Part shown: piece after piece, positions 1 to 8,219 of the stretch
Position numbering within the stretch: position 1 is the first letter of the stretch
How the letters are laid out: the number at the start of each line of letters is the position of its first letter
Source of the DNA: Paraburkholderia tagetis
GTDB taxonomy: Bacteria; Pseudomonadota; Gammaproteobacteria; Burkholderiales; Burkholderiaceae
Assembly: GCF_022213065.1 (NCBI RefSeq)
Contig: NZ_JAKLJA010000047.1
Location: 1 to 44,798, forward strand
Direction of reading: 5' to 3'
Length of the DNA stretch: 44,798 bases
Translations under genes and position numbers: made by a program
The notes under the pieces: model-generated
The model's database searches: none
Seen by the model: only the letters and a program-made list of their open reading frames with translations
Told to the model about the DNA's origin: nothing

Positions 1-944
1 TGCGCATCTTCTCGGCAAAAATCGAGAATGTACGCAGGAAACCGAACTGTTAACAGAGCCACGCCCGGACGCTGTTGCGCGTAAACGTCAGCATGTCGCG
101 GCCAGATTTATGCAACAACGCCGCGGCGCGTATCGAGCGGCTCAAACTGGCCGGACTCGATCACATTCAGTTGTCCCTGCAGGACTCCACGCGCGAACTG
201 AACGACTTCGTGACGAGCACGCGCACATTCGCGCTCAAGCAGGATGCCGCCCGGCTCATCAAGGCGCACGGCTATCCGATGGTGCTCAACTGCGTCCTGC
301 ATCGTTACAACTTGCCGCATGTGGCGCAGATCATCGAGATGGCACTCGATCTCGGCGCCGACTACCTCGAACTCGCCAACACGCAATACTACGGCTGGGC
401 CATGCTCAACCGCGACCAGTTGATGCCGACGGCAGAGCAACTTCTCCAGGCCGAAGAGACGGTCAATCGCTATCGCGAGATCATTGGCGGGCGCTGCAAG
501 ATCCTGTTCGTCGTGCCCGATTACTTCGAGCGGCGTCCCAAAGCCTGCATGAGTGGTTGGGGCTCGGTGTTTCTTGGCGTCGCGCCAGACGGCGCCGCAC
601 TGCCGTGCCACGCGGCGCGCTCACTGCCGGGACTCGTGCTGCCCAACGTGCGCGACATGCCGCTCAGCCAGATCTGGTACGAGAGCGACGCATTCAACAC
701 CTTTCGCGGCGACGGCTGGATGCGCGAGCCATGCCGCGACTGCGACGAGCGTCACGCCGATCATGGTGGTTGCCGCTGCCAGGCCTGGATGCTGACTGGC
801 GACCCGGCGGCGGCCGATCCGGTATGCGAAAAGTCGGCGCATCACGGACAGGTCGTGCAGACGGTGCAGCTTGCCCGGCAGCCCAAACAGGCGGACGAGC
901 GGCCGCTCATCTTTCGGAGCAAAGAGAATTCGCTGGCGCTTTGA
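1..944 (+). pseudogene. pqqE: PQQ biosynthesis radical SAM protein PqqE, 3' part with disrupted frame
   Basis: PqqE is the radical SAM/SPASM enzyme that forms the Glu-Tyr carbon-carbon link in PqqA, the first step of PQQ synthesis. The open frame from about 54 to 944 covers its C-terminal two thirds. The conserved stretch around AGLDHIQLS, the ELANTQYYGW and VVPDYFERRPKACM blocks, and the SPASM cysteines (PCHAA, CRDCDERHADHGGCRCQ, DPVC) are all present. A stop (51-53) closes this frame upstream. The reading frame one base earlier (from base 2) continues weak PqqE-like sequence up to about base 58, so I infer that the window starts inside pqqE and that a frameshift lies near 55-60. The CX3CX2C iron-sulfur motif would be left of the window. 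The first usable start in the open frame is a TTG at 75, which would give a 289-residue protein without the radical SAM cluster motif. A sequencing error cannot be excluded. Confidence 0.72.
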
Positions 945-956
945 ACGGAGAGGGGC

Positions 957-1805
957 ATGAGTTCGGTCGCCGCACAGGCGGATCATGACAGTCGTCCAAT
1001 GCTTTTACGTGGCGTGGATGGCGGCACAAAAACCGCGAGGGCGACGAAGGCGACGAGAGCAGCAGGGCGCGCGTCAGTCGTCGCGGCGGTGATCGCGCTG
1101 CACGTTCTGGCGCTTGCGATGCTGGCGCGCGACATCCCGCGGCGCAACGAGGCGATCGACGTGAGGGTCCTGAACGCAGTGCTCGTTTCGCAGCCGGCAG
1201 CGAGCGATCGGGCAGCCAGGCCCGCGCCTGCGCGGCGGGCGCTGCGTGATGCGATGCGCACTGCGCCATTCCCGCACGAAATCCGCCCGCCGGTACGCGA
1301 ACGCGTGTCGCACCCCGCAAAGTTCACGTCGCCAATAACGTCTCCCGCCGCAGTGGAGCCTTTTCATCGCGAGCCCATTCATTCTGCAGTGCAAACAAAA
1401 CAGCAAACCGCGCGTGCAGATACGCAAGCCGATCAGCCTGCAACGGCCACGCCCCAAGTCGCGTCAGCCGCGGTGCCGTCCATGGCGGCGTCCCCCACAC
1501 CACCGATGACGCCGCCAGTTGCGACGCCTCGCCGTGTCGCCCGCCTCGACTGCGCGCTGGTGAAGCCCGACTACCCACCACAATCCCTGCGGCGAGGCCA
1601 GGCGGGCACCGTCGTCGTCGAGCTCGATACCGATGTCGCTGGCCGCGTGAGCGCCGCACGCATTGTCACGAGCAGCGGCTATGAGCATCTCGACGAAGTG
1701 GCGCGTGCCGCAGTGCTTGCGAGCCATTGCCGGCCCTACGCGGAAGACGGCAGAGCGCTGCCGGCGCGTGCCGACGTGCCGGTGACGTTCAATCTTGATG
1801 AATGA
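957..1805 (+). CDS. TonB-family energy transducer
   Basis: This 282-residue protein has TonB architecture. A short N-terminal cytoplasmic segment is followed by one hydrophobic helix (about residues 40-59, VVAAVIALHVLALAML). A long Pro/Ala/Thr-rich periplasmic linker comes next (about 80-190). The C-terminal TonB domain (about 195-282) shows the typical KPDYPPQSLRRGQAGTVVVE start and the GYEHLDEVARAAV segment. It would transmit the proton-motive force from ExbB/ExbD to an outer-membrane TonB-dependent receptor. The gene starts 12 nt after pqqE and its stop lies just before exbB, so pqqE-tonB-exbB-exbD looks like one transcript. The receptor is not in the window. The association suggests, but does not prove, a dedicated TonB system for PQQ, a metal or an alcohol-oxidation substrate. 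Confidence 0.85.
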   Translation: MSSVAAQADHDSRPMLLRGVDGGTKTARATKATRAAGRASVVAAVIALHVLALAMLARDIPRRNEAIDVRVLNAVLVSQPAASDRAARPAPARRALRDAMRTAPFPHEIRPPVRERVSHPAKFTSPITSPAAVEPFHREPIHSAVQTKQQTARADTQADQPATATPQVASAAVPSMAASPTPPMTPPVATPRRVARLDCALVKPDYPPQSLRRGQAGTVVVELDTDVAGRVSAARIVTSSGYEHLDEVARAAVLASHCRPYAEDGRALPARADVPVTFNLDE

Positions 1806-1818
1806 AACGGAGTGCATC

Positions 1819-2517
1819 ATGCCGACGTATGGATTTACCCATCTGTGGACGCAGGGCGATGCAATGACACGCGTCGTTGCACTGCTGCTGATTGCGATGT
1901 CGATCGTCTCGTGGTCGGTGATCTTGTTGAAGGCCATCGAGCTTGGCCGCATCCACAGCCGCGCAAAGCGCGGACAAACGCGCTTCTGGGACGAGGGCGG
2001 CAGTCACGACGGGCTTGACGCGCTCGGCCGTCCCGGTACGCCGTTCTTCGACCTTGCGAGCGCCGGGCAGGTGGCAATGACCAGCCTGGAGGCCGGCGCC
2101 GATCGCCATCTGGGGCGCATCGCCATCGACGAATGGCTGCTGCGCAGCCTGCGCACCTCGGTCGACGATACTGCGCGGCGGCTGCAGCGTGGCCTCGGCC
2201 TGCTCGCTTCGATCGGCAGCACGGCGCCGTTCGTCGGGCTGCTCGGCACCGTCTGGGGCATTTACCATGCGCTGCTGTCACTCGGCGCGAATGGCGACGC
2301 CAGCATCGGGCGCGTCGCCGGGCCGGTCGGGGAGGCACTCATCATGACCGCGCTCGGACTGTGCGTCGCGATTCCCGCAGTGCTCGGCTACAACGCGCTC
2401 GCACGCCTGTCTCGAGGCATCGTCGCGCAGCTCAATCGCTTCGCCAGCGGGTTGCATATGTTGCTGCTGACCGGATGTGTGCCACAAGCGCCAGTGAACG
2501 TGAAGGAGCGTGTATGA
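1819..2517 (+). CDS. exbB: MotA/TolQ/ExbB proton-channel protein (ExbB)
   Basis: A 232-residue inner-membrane protein of the ExbB/TolQ family, the proton-channel scaffold that energises TonB. There is an N-terminal membrane helix (about residues 14-35, MTRVVALLLIAMSIVSWSVI) and a cytoplasmic loop. Two C-terminal helices follow, containing the family pattern GLLASIGSTAPFVGLLGTVWGI and GEALIMTALGLCVAIPAVLGYN. I chose the ATG at 1819 because GGAG at 1809-1812 sits 6 nt upstream; an in-frame TTG at 1795 would overlap tonB. The stop overlaps the exbD start (ATGA at 2514-2517), showing translational coupling. Confidence 0.9.
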   Translation: MPTYGFTHLWTQGDAMTRVVALLLIAMSIVSWSVILLKAIELGRIHSRAKRGQTRFWDEGGSHDGLDALGRPGTPFFDLASAGQVAMTSLEAGADRHLGRIAIDEWLLRSLRTSVDDTARRLQRGLGLLASIGSTAPFVGLLGTVWGIYHALLSLGANGDASIGRVAGPVGEALIMTALGLCVAIPAVLGYNALARLSRGIVAQLNRFASGLHMLLLTGCVPQAPVNVKERV

Positions 2518-2930
2518 ACACTCGTCTGGATCCGCTCGACGACGATACGCTCACCGCCGACATCAACATGACACCGCTGATCGACGTGATGCTCGTACTG
2601 CTCGTCGTATTCATGGTGACGCTGCCGGTACTCCATCACGCAGCGAAGCTCGCGCTACCGCAGGCGAGCAGTCAGCGCGAGATGCCACACGCGCCGCGCG
2701 TGAATATCGTCATTGATGCGAGCGGACGCATGAGTTGGGATGCGCGGCCGCTTCAGGAGAGCGAGTTGCGAATGAGGATCGCCAGTGCCGCGGCTCAATC
2801 GCCGCAGCCAGAGCTGCAACTGTATGCCGATCGCGCGGTGCCGTATGGGCGCGTCGCCGAGTTGCTGGCCGCTGCGAGCAGGAGCGGGCTCACGAAAATC
2901 GCCTTTGTGACCGAGCCTCTTCCGAAGTGA
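2514..2930 (+). CDS. exbD: Biopolymer transport protein ExbD/TolR
   Basis: A 138-residue ExbD/TolR protein, the partner of ExbB. One membrane helix (about residues 21-41) carries the essential Asp in the conserved NMTPLIDVMLVLLVVFMV segment. The periplasmic domain ends with the family-typical LYADRAVPYGRVAELLAAASRSGLTKIAFVTEP. The start overlaps the exbB stop by ATGA, and AAGGAG lies just upstream (2502-2507). It completes a tonB-exbB-exbD cassette. An IS630 element begins only 16 bp after its stop, so any further genes of the operon have been separated or lost here. Confidence 0.92.
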   Translation: MNTRLDPLDDDTLTADINMTPLIDVMLVLLVVFMVTLPVLHHAAKLALPQASSQREMPHAPRVNIVIDASGRMSWDARPLQESELRMRIASAAAQSPQPELQLYADRAVPYGRVAELLAAASRSGLTKIAFVTEPLPK

Positions 2931-2946
2931 GAAGCAGGTGCTACTA

Positions 2947-4062
2947 AACACGACGACATAAATATTGCAGCATAGTATGCTCGCATGGTTACTCTCTTTT
3001 TGTGGAGCATCCATGCGCAAGCTTGAAATAGCAGATGCGGAGATCATGCAACTCGCGATTCGACAGGAAATTGAGCGGAGCGAGGAATCACGGTATGACC
3101 ACCGCCTGCATGGGGTGCTACTGGTTAGCTGCGGCTACTCTTGCACCGAGGTGGGCCAACTGCTCGGACAGGCCGCGACGACAGTGCAGCGATGGGTTGG
3201 TCGTTTCGAAAGGGACGGTTTTGACGGATTGCGCGAAGGCGACCGGCCTGGGCGTCCGCGTGCACTGGATGAATCGCAATGGCATCGCGTGGAGGCTGAT
3301 TTGCGCAAGACACCACGCGAGTTCGGATTCGAGGCAGGTCTGTGGGATGGATCCCTACTGTCGGAGCATTTGCGCAAGAACTATGGCGTCAGGCTCGGCG
3401 TGCGCCAGTGCCAGCGGCTGTTTGGCCAGATGGGTTTCCGGCTGCGCAAACCGCGTCCACAGGTCGCCCAGTCTGATCCCGCTCGCGTAGCGGCAGTAAA
3501 AAAAACTCCGGCGCCTGGCAAAGCGCGAGGACATTGAGCTATGGAGTCTGGATGAATGTCATTTCCAGCAGCACGGATCGCGCTGTCGCATGTGGGTAGC
3601 CCCGGAAGTACGCGATCCAGTATTGATGCATGCCCCCACGCGCAAATCGGTAGCGTGCTTTGGTGCCGTCAGCCTCAGCACTGGTCGCTTCGTCTGGCAG
3701 GTTTGCCCTGTGTTCAACGCAGAAACCTTCATGTCATTTCTGCAACGACTGCTGCGCCACCGACGAAGCGGCAAGCGGATCGTGGCTGTGCTGGACAATG
3801 CCAAGTACCACCATGCCATCCTGCTTAAGCCGCTGCTGCAAAAGTACCGACGGCATCTGACGTTGCTGTTCCTGCCGCCCTATAGTCCGCAACTGGCGCC
3901 TATCGAGCGTGTCTGGAAACTGACACGGCGTCTGGCAATGCACAACCGCTACTTTGCCACGCTCGTCGAAGTGCTCGCGGCCGTCGAGGCTTGTTTCCGA
4001 CATTGGATCAGGCCAAACGAGGTTCTACGCAGATTATGCTGCATTATTTAAGACGCTGTGTT
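2947..4062 (+). mobile_element. Complete IS630-family insertion sequence
   Basis: A 1116-bp element bounded by TA dinucleotides (2945-2946 and 4063-4064), the target duplication expected for IS630/Tc1-mariner transposition. Its ends form imperfect inverted repeats of about 30 bp: the left end, including AACACGACG and ATTGCAGCATA, matches the reverse complement of the right end, with roughly 25 of 32 positions identical. It carries one transposase gene in two frames. The element lies directly after exbD. Confidence 0.9.
3013..4051 (+). CDS. IS630-family transposase, two frames joined at an A8 run
   Basis: DDE transposase of the IS630 family. The first frame (3013-3537) encodes an N-terminal helix-turn-helix half (GYSCTEVGQLLGQAATTVQRW, then DRPGRPRAL). 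The second frame continues to 4051 and encodes the catalytic half: first Asp in LWSLDECHF, second Asp in VLDNAKYHH, and Glu in APIERVWK with LLFLPPYSPQL before it. The frames meet at eight A residues (3498-3505). Removing one A, or slippage of +1 or -2, would give a continuous protein of about 345 residues, close to the usual length. This could be programmed frameshifting or transcriptional slippage, which are known in some IS630 members, or an inactivating or sequencing error. GGAG (3004-3007) lies before the ATG at 3013. Confidence 0.85.
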
Positions 4063-4622
4063 TAATTCGACGAGCGTTCGCATGGTGTGAGACCAAACCA
4101 GGGCATCAACTGCCGCAGTGGTCGATGCGTGAGAAGCCGCCAAGCTTGCCGGCGGCGGTGATGATAGTGAACTAAACGCCACGCGAGGGCTCTTCCGCCG
4201 GCATCTTCGCGCGCTCGAGTCTTGCCACGCACCAAGTCAGCGTGAAAGCGCGATGCCTCTTGGATTAGATGGTCGTAAACAACTAGCGAACAGAGCGTTA
4301 CTTCGTACGACACAATTGTTCAACTTGACCCGGACTATGCCGTCAATGCCACGTAGGAGCTTTTTTGTCTAGCGATAGCGGCTGGAGACGCATAGATAGA
4401 GCGGTTTCGTCGTCGGAAAACAGTCTATGGAGAATTGTGTAGAACGAGCCGTACGAAGAGGGCCGCTACCCACATTCTCGGGTTGACATAATACAATTGA
4501 TCATATTTTTATATGTAGGAAGGCTAAGCATATGCTGTTGACGAAAAGGGGCCGTCGCACAGCAGGAACCGAGCACGGGCGGGCCGTTGCATGTCCCGCC
4601 CATCAGCTCAGCTTCGGCCAAT
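4063..4622. other. 560-bp stretch without a recognisable gene
   Basis: Nothing between the IS630 element and 4622 gives a recognisable protein. The GC content drops near 4440-4530, where a promoter-like sequence precedes a ribosome-binding-site-like AGGAAGG (4517-4523) and an ATG at 4532. The ORF starting there (4532-4990) has no recognisable domain and runs antisense to a plausible zinc-knuckle fragment, so I do not call it a gene. Confidence 0.4.
4483..4514 (+). promoter_or_regulatory. Promoter-like AT-rich island with consensus TTGACA
   Basis: A perfect TTGACA (4483-4488) is followed by an AT-rich tract. Possible -10 hexamers are TATTTT (4504-4509, spacing 15) or TTATAT (4509-4514, spacing 20); neither spacing is ideal. 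AGGAAGG and an ATG at 4532 follow. It is the most promoter-like sequence in an otherwise empty interval, but no convincing gene is downstream. Confidence 0.3.
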
Positions 4623-4751
4623 TCACTGGAGCACTTTGCCGGTACCGCCGCACACGGGGCAGCGCCGCCCTTCCACGATGCCTGTGCCGTGGCATGGATG
4701 TAGTTGAAGACCTTGTGCAGGCCAGCGTGGGGGGAGGGCCGCGGCGGCCAC
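4623..4751 (-). CDS. Possible small DnaJ-type zinc-knuckle protein or fragment
   Basis: A 42-codon frame on the minus strand ends in CHGTGIVEGRRCPVCGGTGKVLQ. This resembles one pair of CxxCxGxG repeats of the DnaJ central zinc finger, also found in small stand-alone proteins of Burkholderia. The first motif lacks its leading cysteine (LHPC instead of CxxC), and the only start is a GTG without a clear ribosome-binding site. It is therefore either a very small gene or the tail of a decayed one. Confidence 0.3.
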   Translation of the reverse strand: MAAAALPPRWPAQGLQLHPCHGTGIVEGRRCPVCGGTGKVLQ

Positions 4752-4963
4752 GGCCCAGAGACTGGCAAGTCAAACTGCTCGGCACTTGCCAGCATGGGTT
4801 TCCGGCCAATTGCTGCATCCAGAAATCTGGATATAACCGATCGGGCGTCACCAACCAGAAATCCCCTCCTGGCGCGGCGCGCAGACGAATGCGGCGACCC
4901 TGGAAAACGAGCAACCAGTTGATCCGAGGTCGCCCCGCGATCTTTGTGCGAACAGTACGCGCG

Positions 4964-5407
4964 TCAGGCCTCGCAGACAATTGCCGATAGTATCAGCGGT
5001 ATGACCTGTTGAATTTCTGCATGACCGCCAGCTTTTCGCACGAGTGCTTCGACAGAATCGGTCGAACCGAATACCACCGCTCCGTAGACTGGACCCGAGG
5101 AAGTCTTGCCATTTCCGGGTTTGAAGAATGGGTCACCCGGCTGGTATCCAAACACTGCGCGAACGCGCAATCCGTAAGCAGTGAGATCCGTCGTATGACT
5201 GGGACGAAACGCATTGACCGAGTCTGCCTCGACGCGAATCGGGGTGGGGTCAATCGACTGATCATTGATGAGGTTGGCAATGAACGAGTGTGCACTGGAT
5301 TTGCAGGCGAACTGTTCGTCGAGCGTGCGCCCGAACGCCGACGTTGCGCAAATTCCGCCACTCATTACGACTGCGGAAATCAGAGGGACCAGAAGGAGCT
5401 TTTTCAT
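4964..5407 (-). CDS. Secreted or periplasmic hypothetical protein
   Basis: A 147-residue protein of unknown function. The ATG at 5407 is followed by a typical Sec signal peptide (MKKLLLVPLISAVVMSGG, then a probable cleavage after ATSAFG near residue 25), which decides this start; the frame is open further upstream but without signal character. The mature part contains two short conserved-looking stretches (EQFACKSSAHSFIANLIN and AYGLRVRAVFGYQPGDPFF) and ends with a cysteine near the C-terminus. I do not recognise a family. It lies 161 bp downstream of the acetyltransferase gene on the same strand. Confidence 0.65.
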   Translation of the reverse strand: MKKLLLVPLISAVVMSGGICATSAFGRTLDEQFACKSSAHSFIANLINDQSIDPTPIRVEADSVNAFRPSHTTDLTAYGLRVRAVFGYQPGDPFFKPGNGKTSSGPVYGAVVFGSTDSVEALVRKAGGHAEIQQVIPLILSAIVCEA

Positions 5408-5568
5408 GGCATGACCGTGGATTGCACTCGGCTCAATATCGTTGCCTGGCGACACGCATAAGTTACACGTGTATTCGCGAAACGATGTGGATGCGGGCGC
5501 AGGGGATATTGCATTTCTTTTCTGGAAACAATTCGAACGTGCTGACTGCCTATGCGCATGGATGGCTA

Positions 5569-5994
5569 CTACAACGCAACCTGCATGATGTCGAGCGCGG
5601 CACAAGGCGACGTGCGTTCTAGTGAACGGCGCAGATCGTCAGGCAACTCCGATGTCTCGGCTGCCGTAAATCCGATCTGCTCAAAATAGCGTTCGGCGCC
5701 TGTGGAGTGGACGACCAGTGACTCGATCCCGCGCTCGCGCGCATCGGCGACGAGCAGCGAAAGGATGAAGTCGCCGAGCCCCGCGAACCGCGCGCGTCGT
5801 GCGACGGCGAGGCATCGAAGTAGCCCGACCTTGCCATATTGCTCCAGGCCGGCGCATCCAATGATGCCGCCACTGTCCCTGGACACCAGATAGCGATTGA
5901 TGTGTTCGCGGACGCCCTCGACCGGCAATTGGCACGTACGCAGCAGGTCCTCGACCTCGGGGACGTCATTCGTAGTTGCATAGCGGGGACGCAT
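5569..5994 (-). CDS. GNAT-family N-acetyltransferase, ArsN2-like
   Basis: A protein of about 141 residues with the GNAT fold. A beta segment GGIIGCAGLEQYGKVGLLRCLAV is followed by the acetyl-CoA loop RARFAGLGDFIL (about residues 68-79). The C-terminal SLVVHSTGAERYFEQIGF matches the usual last strand and helix. The ending (SLERTSPCAALDIM) resembles ArsN2-type acetyltransferases often found in arsenic-resistance operons, but no ars gene is nearby, so the substrate is unknown. A GTG directly upstream (5997) is an alternative start. Confidence 0.8.
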   Translation of the reverse strand: MRPRYATTNDVPEVEDLLRTCQLPVEGVREHINRYLVSRDSGGIIGCAGLEQYGKVGLLRCLAVARRARFAGLGDFILSLLVADARERGIESLVVHSTGAERYFEQIGFTAAETSELPDDLRRSLERTSPCAALDIMQVAL

Positions 5995-6135
5995 CACACC
6001 ATCTCGACAAGCAAAACACTGGTGTCGATCCTATATCGCCGCGGTCGTTCGTGCGCCTGGGGATACTTCGTAAGGGGGGGCCACAGGGATCTGCCGGCTA
6101 CAGCGGCTCATGCGGCCGGGTTCTGGCGGAACGCG

Positions 6136-6324
6136 ATGAACGACGAATGCAGCCTGATGCGACGGTGCGTGCATGTCGTGGAGGAACTTGTTCGAACGGC
6201 AGCAGAGGGTCTACCAGAGTCAGCTTCCGGATTGAAGCCGGGCATGGTCGGCATGCTTGAAGGCGAGATACAGGCCCTCGAAAAACTACTGAAGATTGCC
6301 AGCGGCGACCCTGAGCAAAGCTGA
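6136..6324 (+). CDS. Small helical hypothetical protein
   Basis: A 62-residue frame, MNDECSLMRRCVHVVEELV to GDPEQS, predicted to be largely helical and acidic. GCGGA (6126-6130) stands 5 nt before the ATG. The residue composition looks like a real coding frame, but I recognise no family. A second open fragment begins 27 nt downstream in a different frame. Confidence 0.4.
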   Translation: MNDECSLMRRCVHVVEELVRTAAEGLPESASGLKPGMVGMLEGEIQALEKLLKIASGDPEQS

Positions 6325-6351
6325 AAGTTCGCGGACTTTTTGCTTGCCTGA

Positions 6352-6543
6352 TGGAACGCGGGCAAGTGCGGCGGCTACGGCTTGACGACCGCATGGCGCA
6401 TCAATGACGAGATCGCGGAGGCCATGACCACCGTGTTCCGGCTGGCGTCGCGAGCGCACCGCTATCCCAACACGCTGGGTTACGGCGAGCAGTTCGGGGC
6501 GCTGGTGCGCGATTGGCATCCGGAACTCGTGCCGGACGACTAG
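6352..6543 (+). pseudogene. Fragment of an unidentified protein
   Basis: Open frame of 63 codons ending at TAG (6541-6543), with protein-like sequence (TTAWRINDEIAEAMTTVF and YPNTLGYGEQFGALV, then RDWHPELVPDD). It has no ATG; the frame is closed by TGA at 6349-6351. Good protein character without a start suggests the 3' remnant of a gene truncated or frameshifted on its 5' side, perhaps related to the small ORF at 6136. Confidence 0.35.
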
Positions 6544-7129
6544 ATCGGCTCCGGTCGGCGGGCTAGTCCCGGCAACTCGCGCAAGCTCATTGAGTCGCTC
6601 GGGATCCAACGTCGGGCCGGCCCCTCGCTCGGCGAGCGTGATTTTATATAAAATAAATGATCAGATTTTTTATTTGTAATCCTTTGTAAATGGACTGCCG
6701 GATGATGCTCGGATTGGAAGTAGTCCGGTTGGGGGGAGATGCAGAATCGAGAGCAGGGTACTCTTTATCTGGCTTCTGACCGAAAGAGCAAAACGCACGC
6801 GAAGCTGATCGTCTGATAGCAGCCTGGGTAGGCAATTGGCCGCCAGGCATGCGCGGTGTTGCTGGCCGGAAGCGGATCTTTGAGGTCGTGCTGTCCGCGT
6901 GTTTCGCAACTTGCTGCACTTTCTTCGACGCTACGGATCCCGTCGCTGTACTGAGCATGGGAGGCGCCTTCTGCGTGGATAGGGGTTTTGCCAGCGTGAG
7001 GTGCTGGCCGATGGCCCCGACTAGAAGTCGGGCGTCAGAAAAAGAAGGAGAGGCCCGGACAGGCCTCCCCGGAAACGCGCCTGCGCGGTGCGCAGTGCGT
7101 GGAGAAAAAACCTTCAGGAGAGCGGTACG
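6544..7129. other. 586-bp intergenic stretch, no gene recognised
   Basis: This interval contains an AT-rich patch at 6640-6700 and no ORF with convincing protein character on either strand. Translations of both strands gave no family I recognise. It separates the small-ORF region from the convergent end of the flavin monooxygenase operon. Confidence 0.4.
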
Positions 7130-8188
7130 CTAAAGGGACGAGGACGATGATTTCCGAACTGCACTTCGTGTGATCGCGCGGCGCACTGCAGGTATGACCT
7201 CGGTAGCGAACAGCTCGATCGATTGCCGGACCTTGTCGAATGGCAGTCCGCCGATATCCATCTGGGCCATGTAGCGCTGGTGCCCGAATAGCTCGTATTC
7301 GAAGAGAATCTTGTCGACGATCTCATTGACGCTACCGACGAACAGCGCGCCACGAGGCGAAGCCAGGGATTCGAAGTCTCGACGCGACATTTCAGGGTGG
7401 CCCTGCGGCAGGTTGTTCGCGATGTAGCGGCGGTAGTGGGGAAAGAAGTCGTCGCGCGCCCGGGCGCCATCTCGCTGCACGTGGAAATGGCCGGAAATGG
7501 CCACGTGCAGATGCCCGGCCGGATGCCCCGCGGCGAGGCCGGTCTGGCGATACAGGTCGATGAAGGGCACGAACTGCTCCGGCGATCCACTGATGTTGGC
7601 GAGGTTCAGCGGCAGACCGGCACGGCCGGCGCGAATGGCACTCGACGGCGTGCCGCCCGCGGCCAGCCAGACCGGAAGACGCCCGCGCACCGGCCTCGGC
7701 ATGATCGCGGCGTCGGTGAGGCCCGCGCGATGGCGTCCCGACCACGTGACGCGCGCTTGCTCGTTGATTGCCGTGAGCAACGCAAGCTTCTCCTCGAACA
7801 GCGATTCGTAGTCCGCAAGCGCATAGCCGAAAAGCGGAAACGATTCGACGTATGCGCCTCGCCCGACGAGCAGCTCCGCACGTCCGCCCGAGATCAGGTC
7901 GAGCGTCGAGAACTGCTGATAGAGGCGAACGGGATCCTCGGAGCTGAGGATGCTGACCGCGCTCGTCAACCGCAGGCGACGGGTCACGGCGGCAATCGCG
8001 CCCAATACGACGGGCGGCGAGGAAACGGCGAAGTCCGCGCGGTGGTGCTCGCCGACGCCGAAGACGTCGATGCCGGCCTCATCGGCGACTCTCGCGGCCG
8101 AGACGATGGCTTCGATGCGTCGTTGCGCTCCGGTGGCGCCGGACGCCCCGGTCGCGAGATCGCCGAACGTGTAAAGGCCGAATTCCAT
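7130..8188 (-). CDS. LLM-class flavin-dependent oxidoreductase
   Basis: A 352-residue protein of the bacterial luciferase-like family, FMN-dependent monooxygenases or oxidoreductases with a TIM barrel. Typical features are the N-terminal MEFGLYTFGDLATG, the HHRADFAVSSPPVVLGAIAAVTRRLRLTSAVSILSS region (about residues 50-85), PVRLYQQFSTLDLISGGRAEL, and a late GSVNEIVDKILF. The ATG at 8188 fits the family start; a longer TTG start (8206) adds six unlikely residues. It is the last gene of a hydrolase-DoxX-monooxygenase operon. The substrate cannot be read from sequence. Confidence 0.85.
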   Translation of the reverse strand: MEFGLYTFGDLATGASGATGAQRRIEAIVSAARVADEAGIDVFGVGEHHRADFAVSSPPVVLGAIAAVTRRLRLTSAVSILSSEDPVRLYQQFSTLDLISGGRAELLVGRGAYVESFPLFGYALADYESLFEEKLALLTAINEQARVTWSGRHRAGLTDAAIMPRPVRGRLPVWLAAGGTPSSAIRAGRAGLPLNLANISGSPEQFVPFIDLYRQTGLAAGHPAGHLHVAISGHFHVQRDGARARDDFFPHYRRYIANNLPQGHPEMSRRDFESLASPRGALFVGSVNEIVDKILFEYELFGHQRYMAQMDIGGLPFDKVRQSIELFATEVIPAVRRAITRSAVRKSSSSSL

Positions 8189-8219
8189 GGCATCAGTCCC
8201 GGGCAAGGCGCGTCATGCG

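Noticed and set aside
4532..4990. 152-codon ORF with a promoter-like sequence and ribosome-binding site in front
   Set aside because: The translation is Arg/Pro/Gly-rich with no family resemblance and looks antisense to zinc-knuckle-like coding traces; the upstream signals alone do not make a gene.
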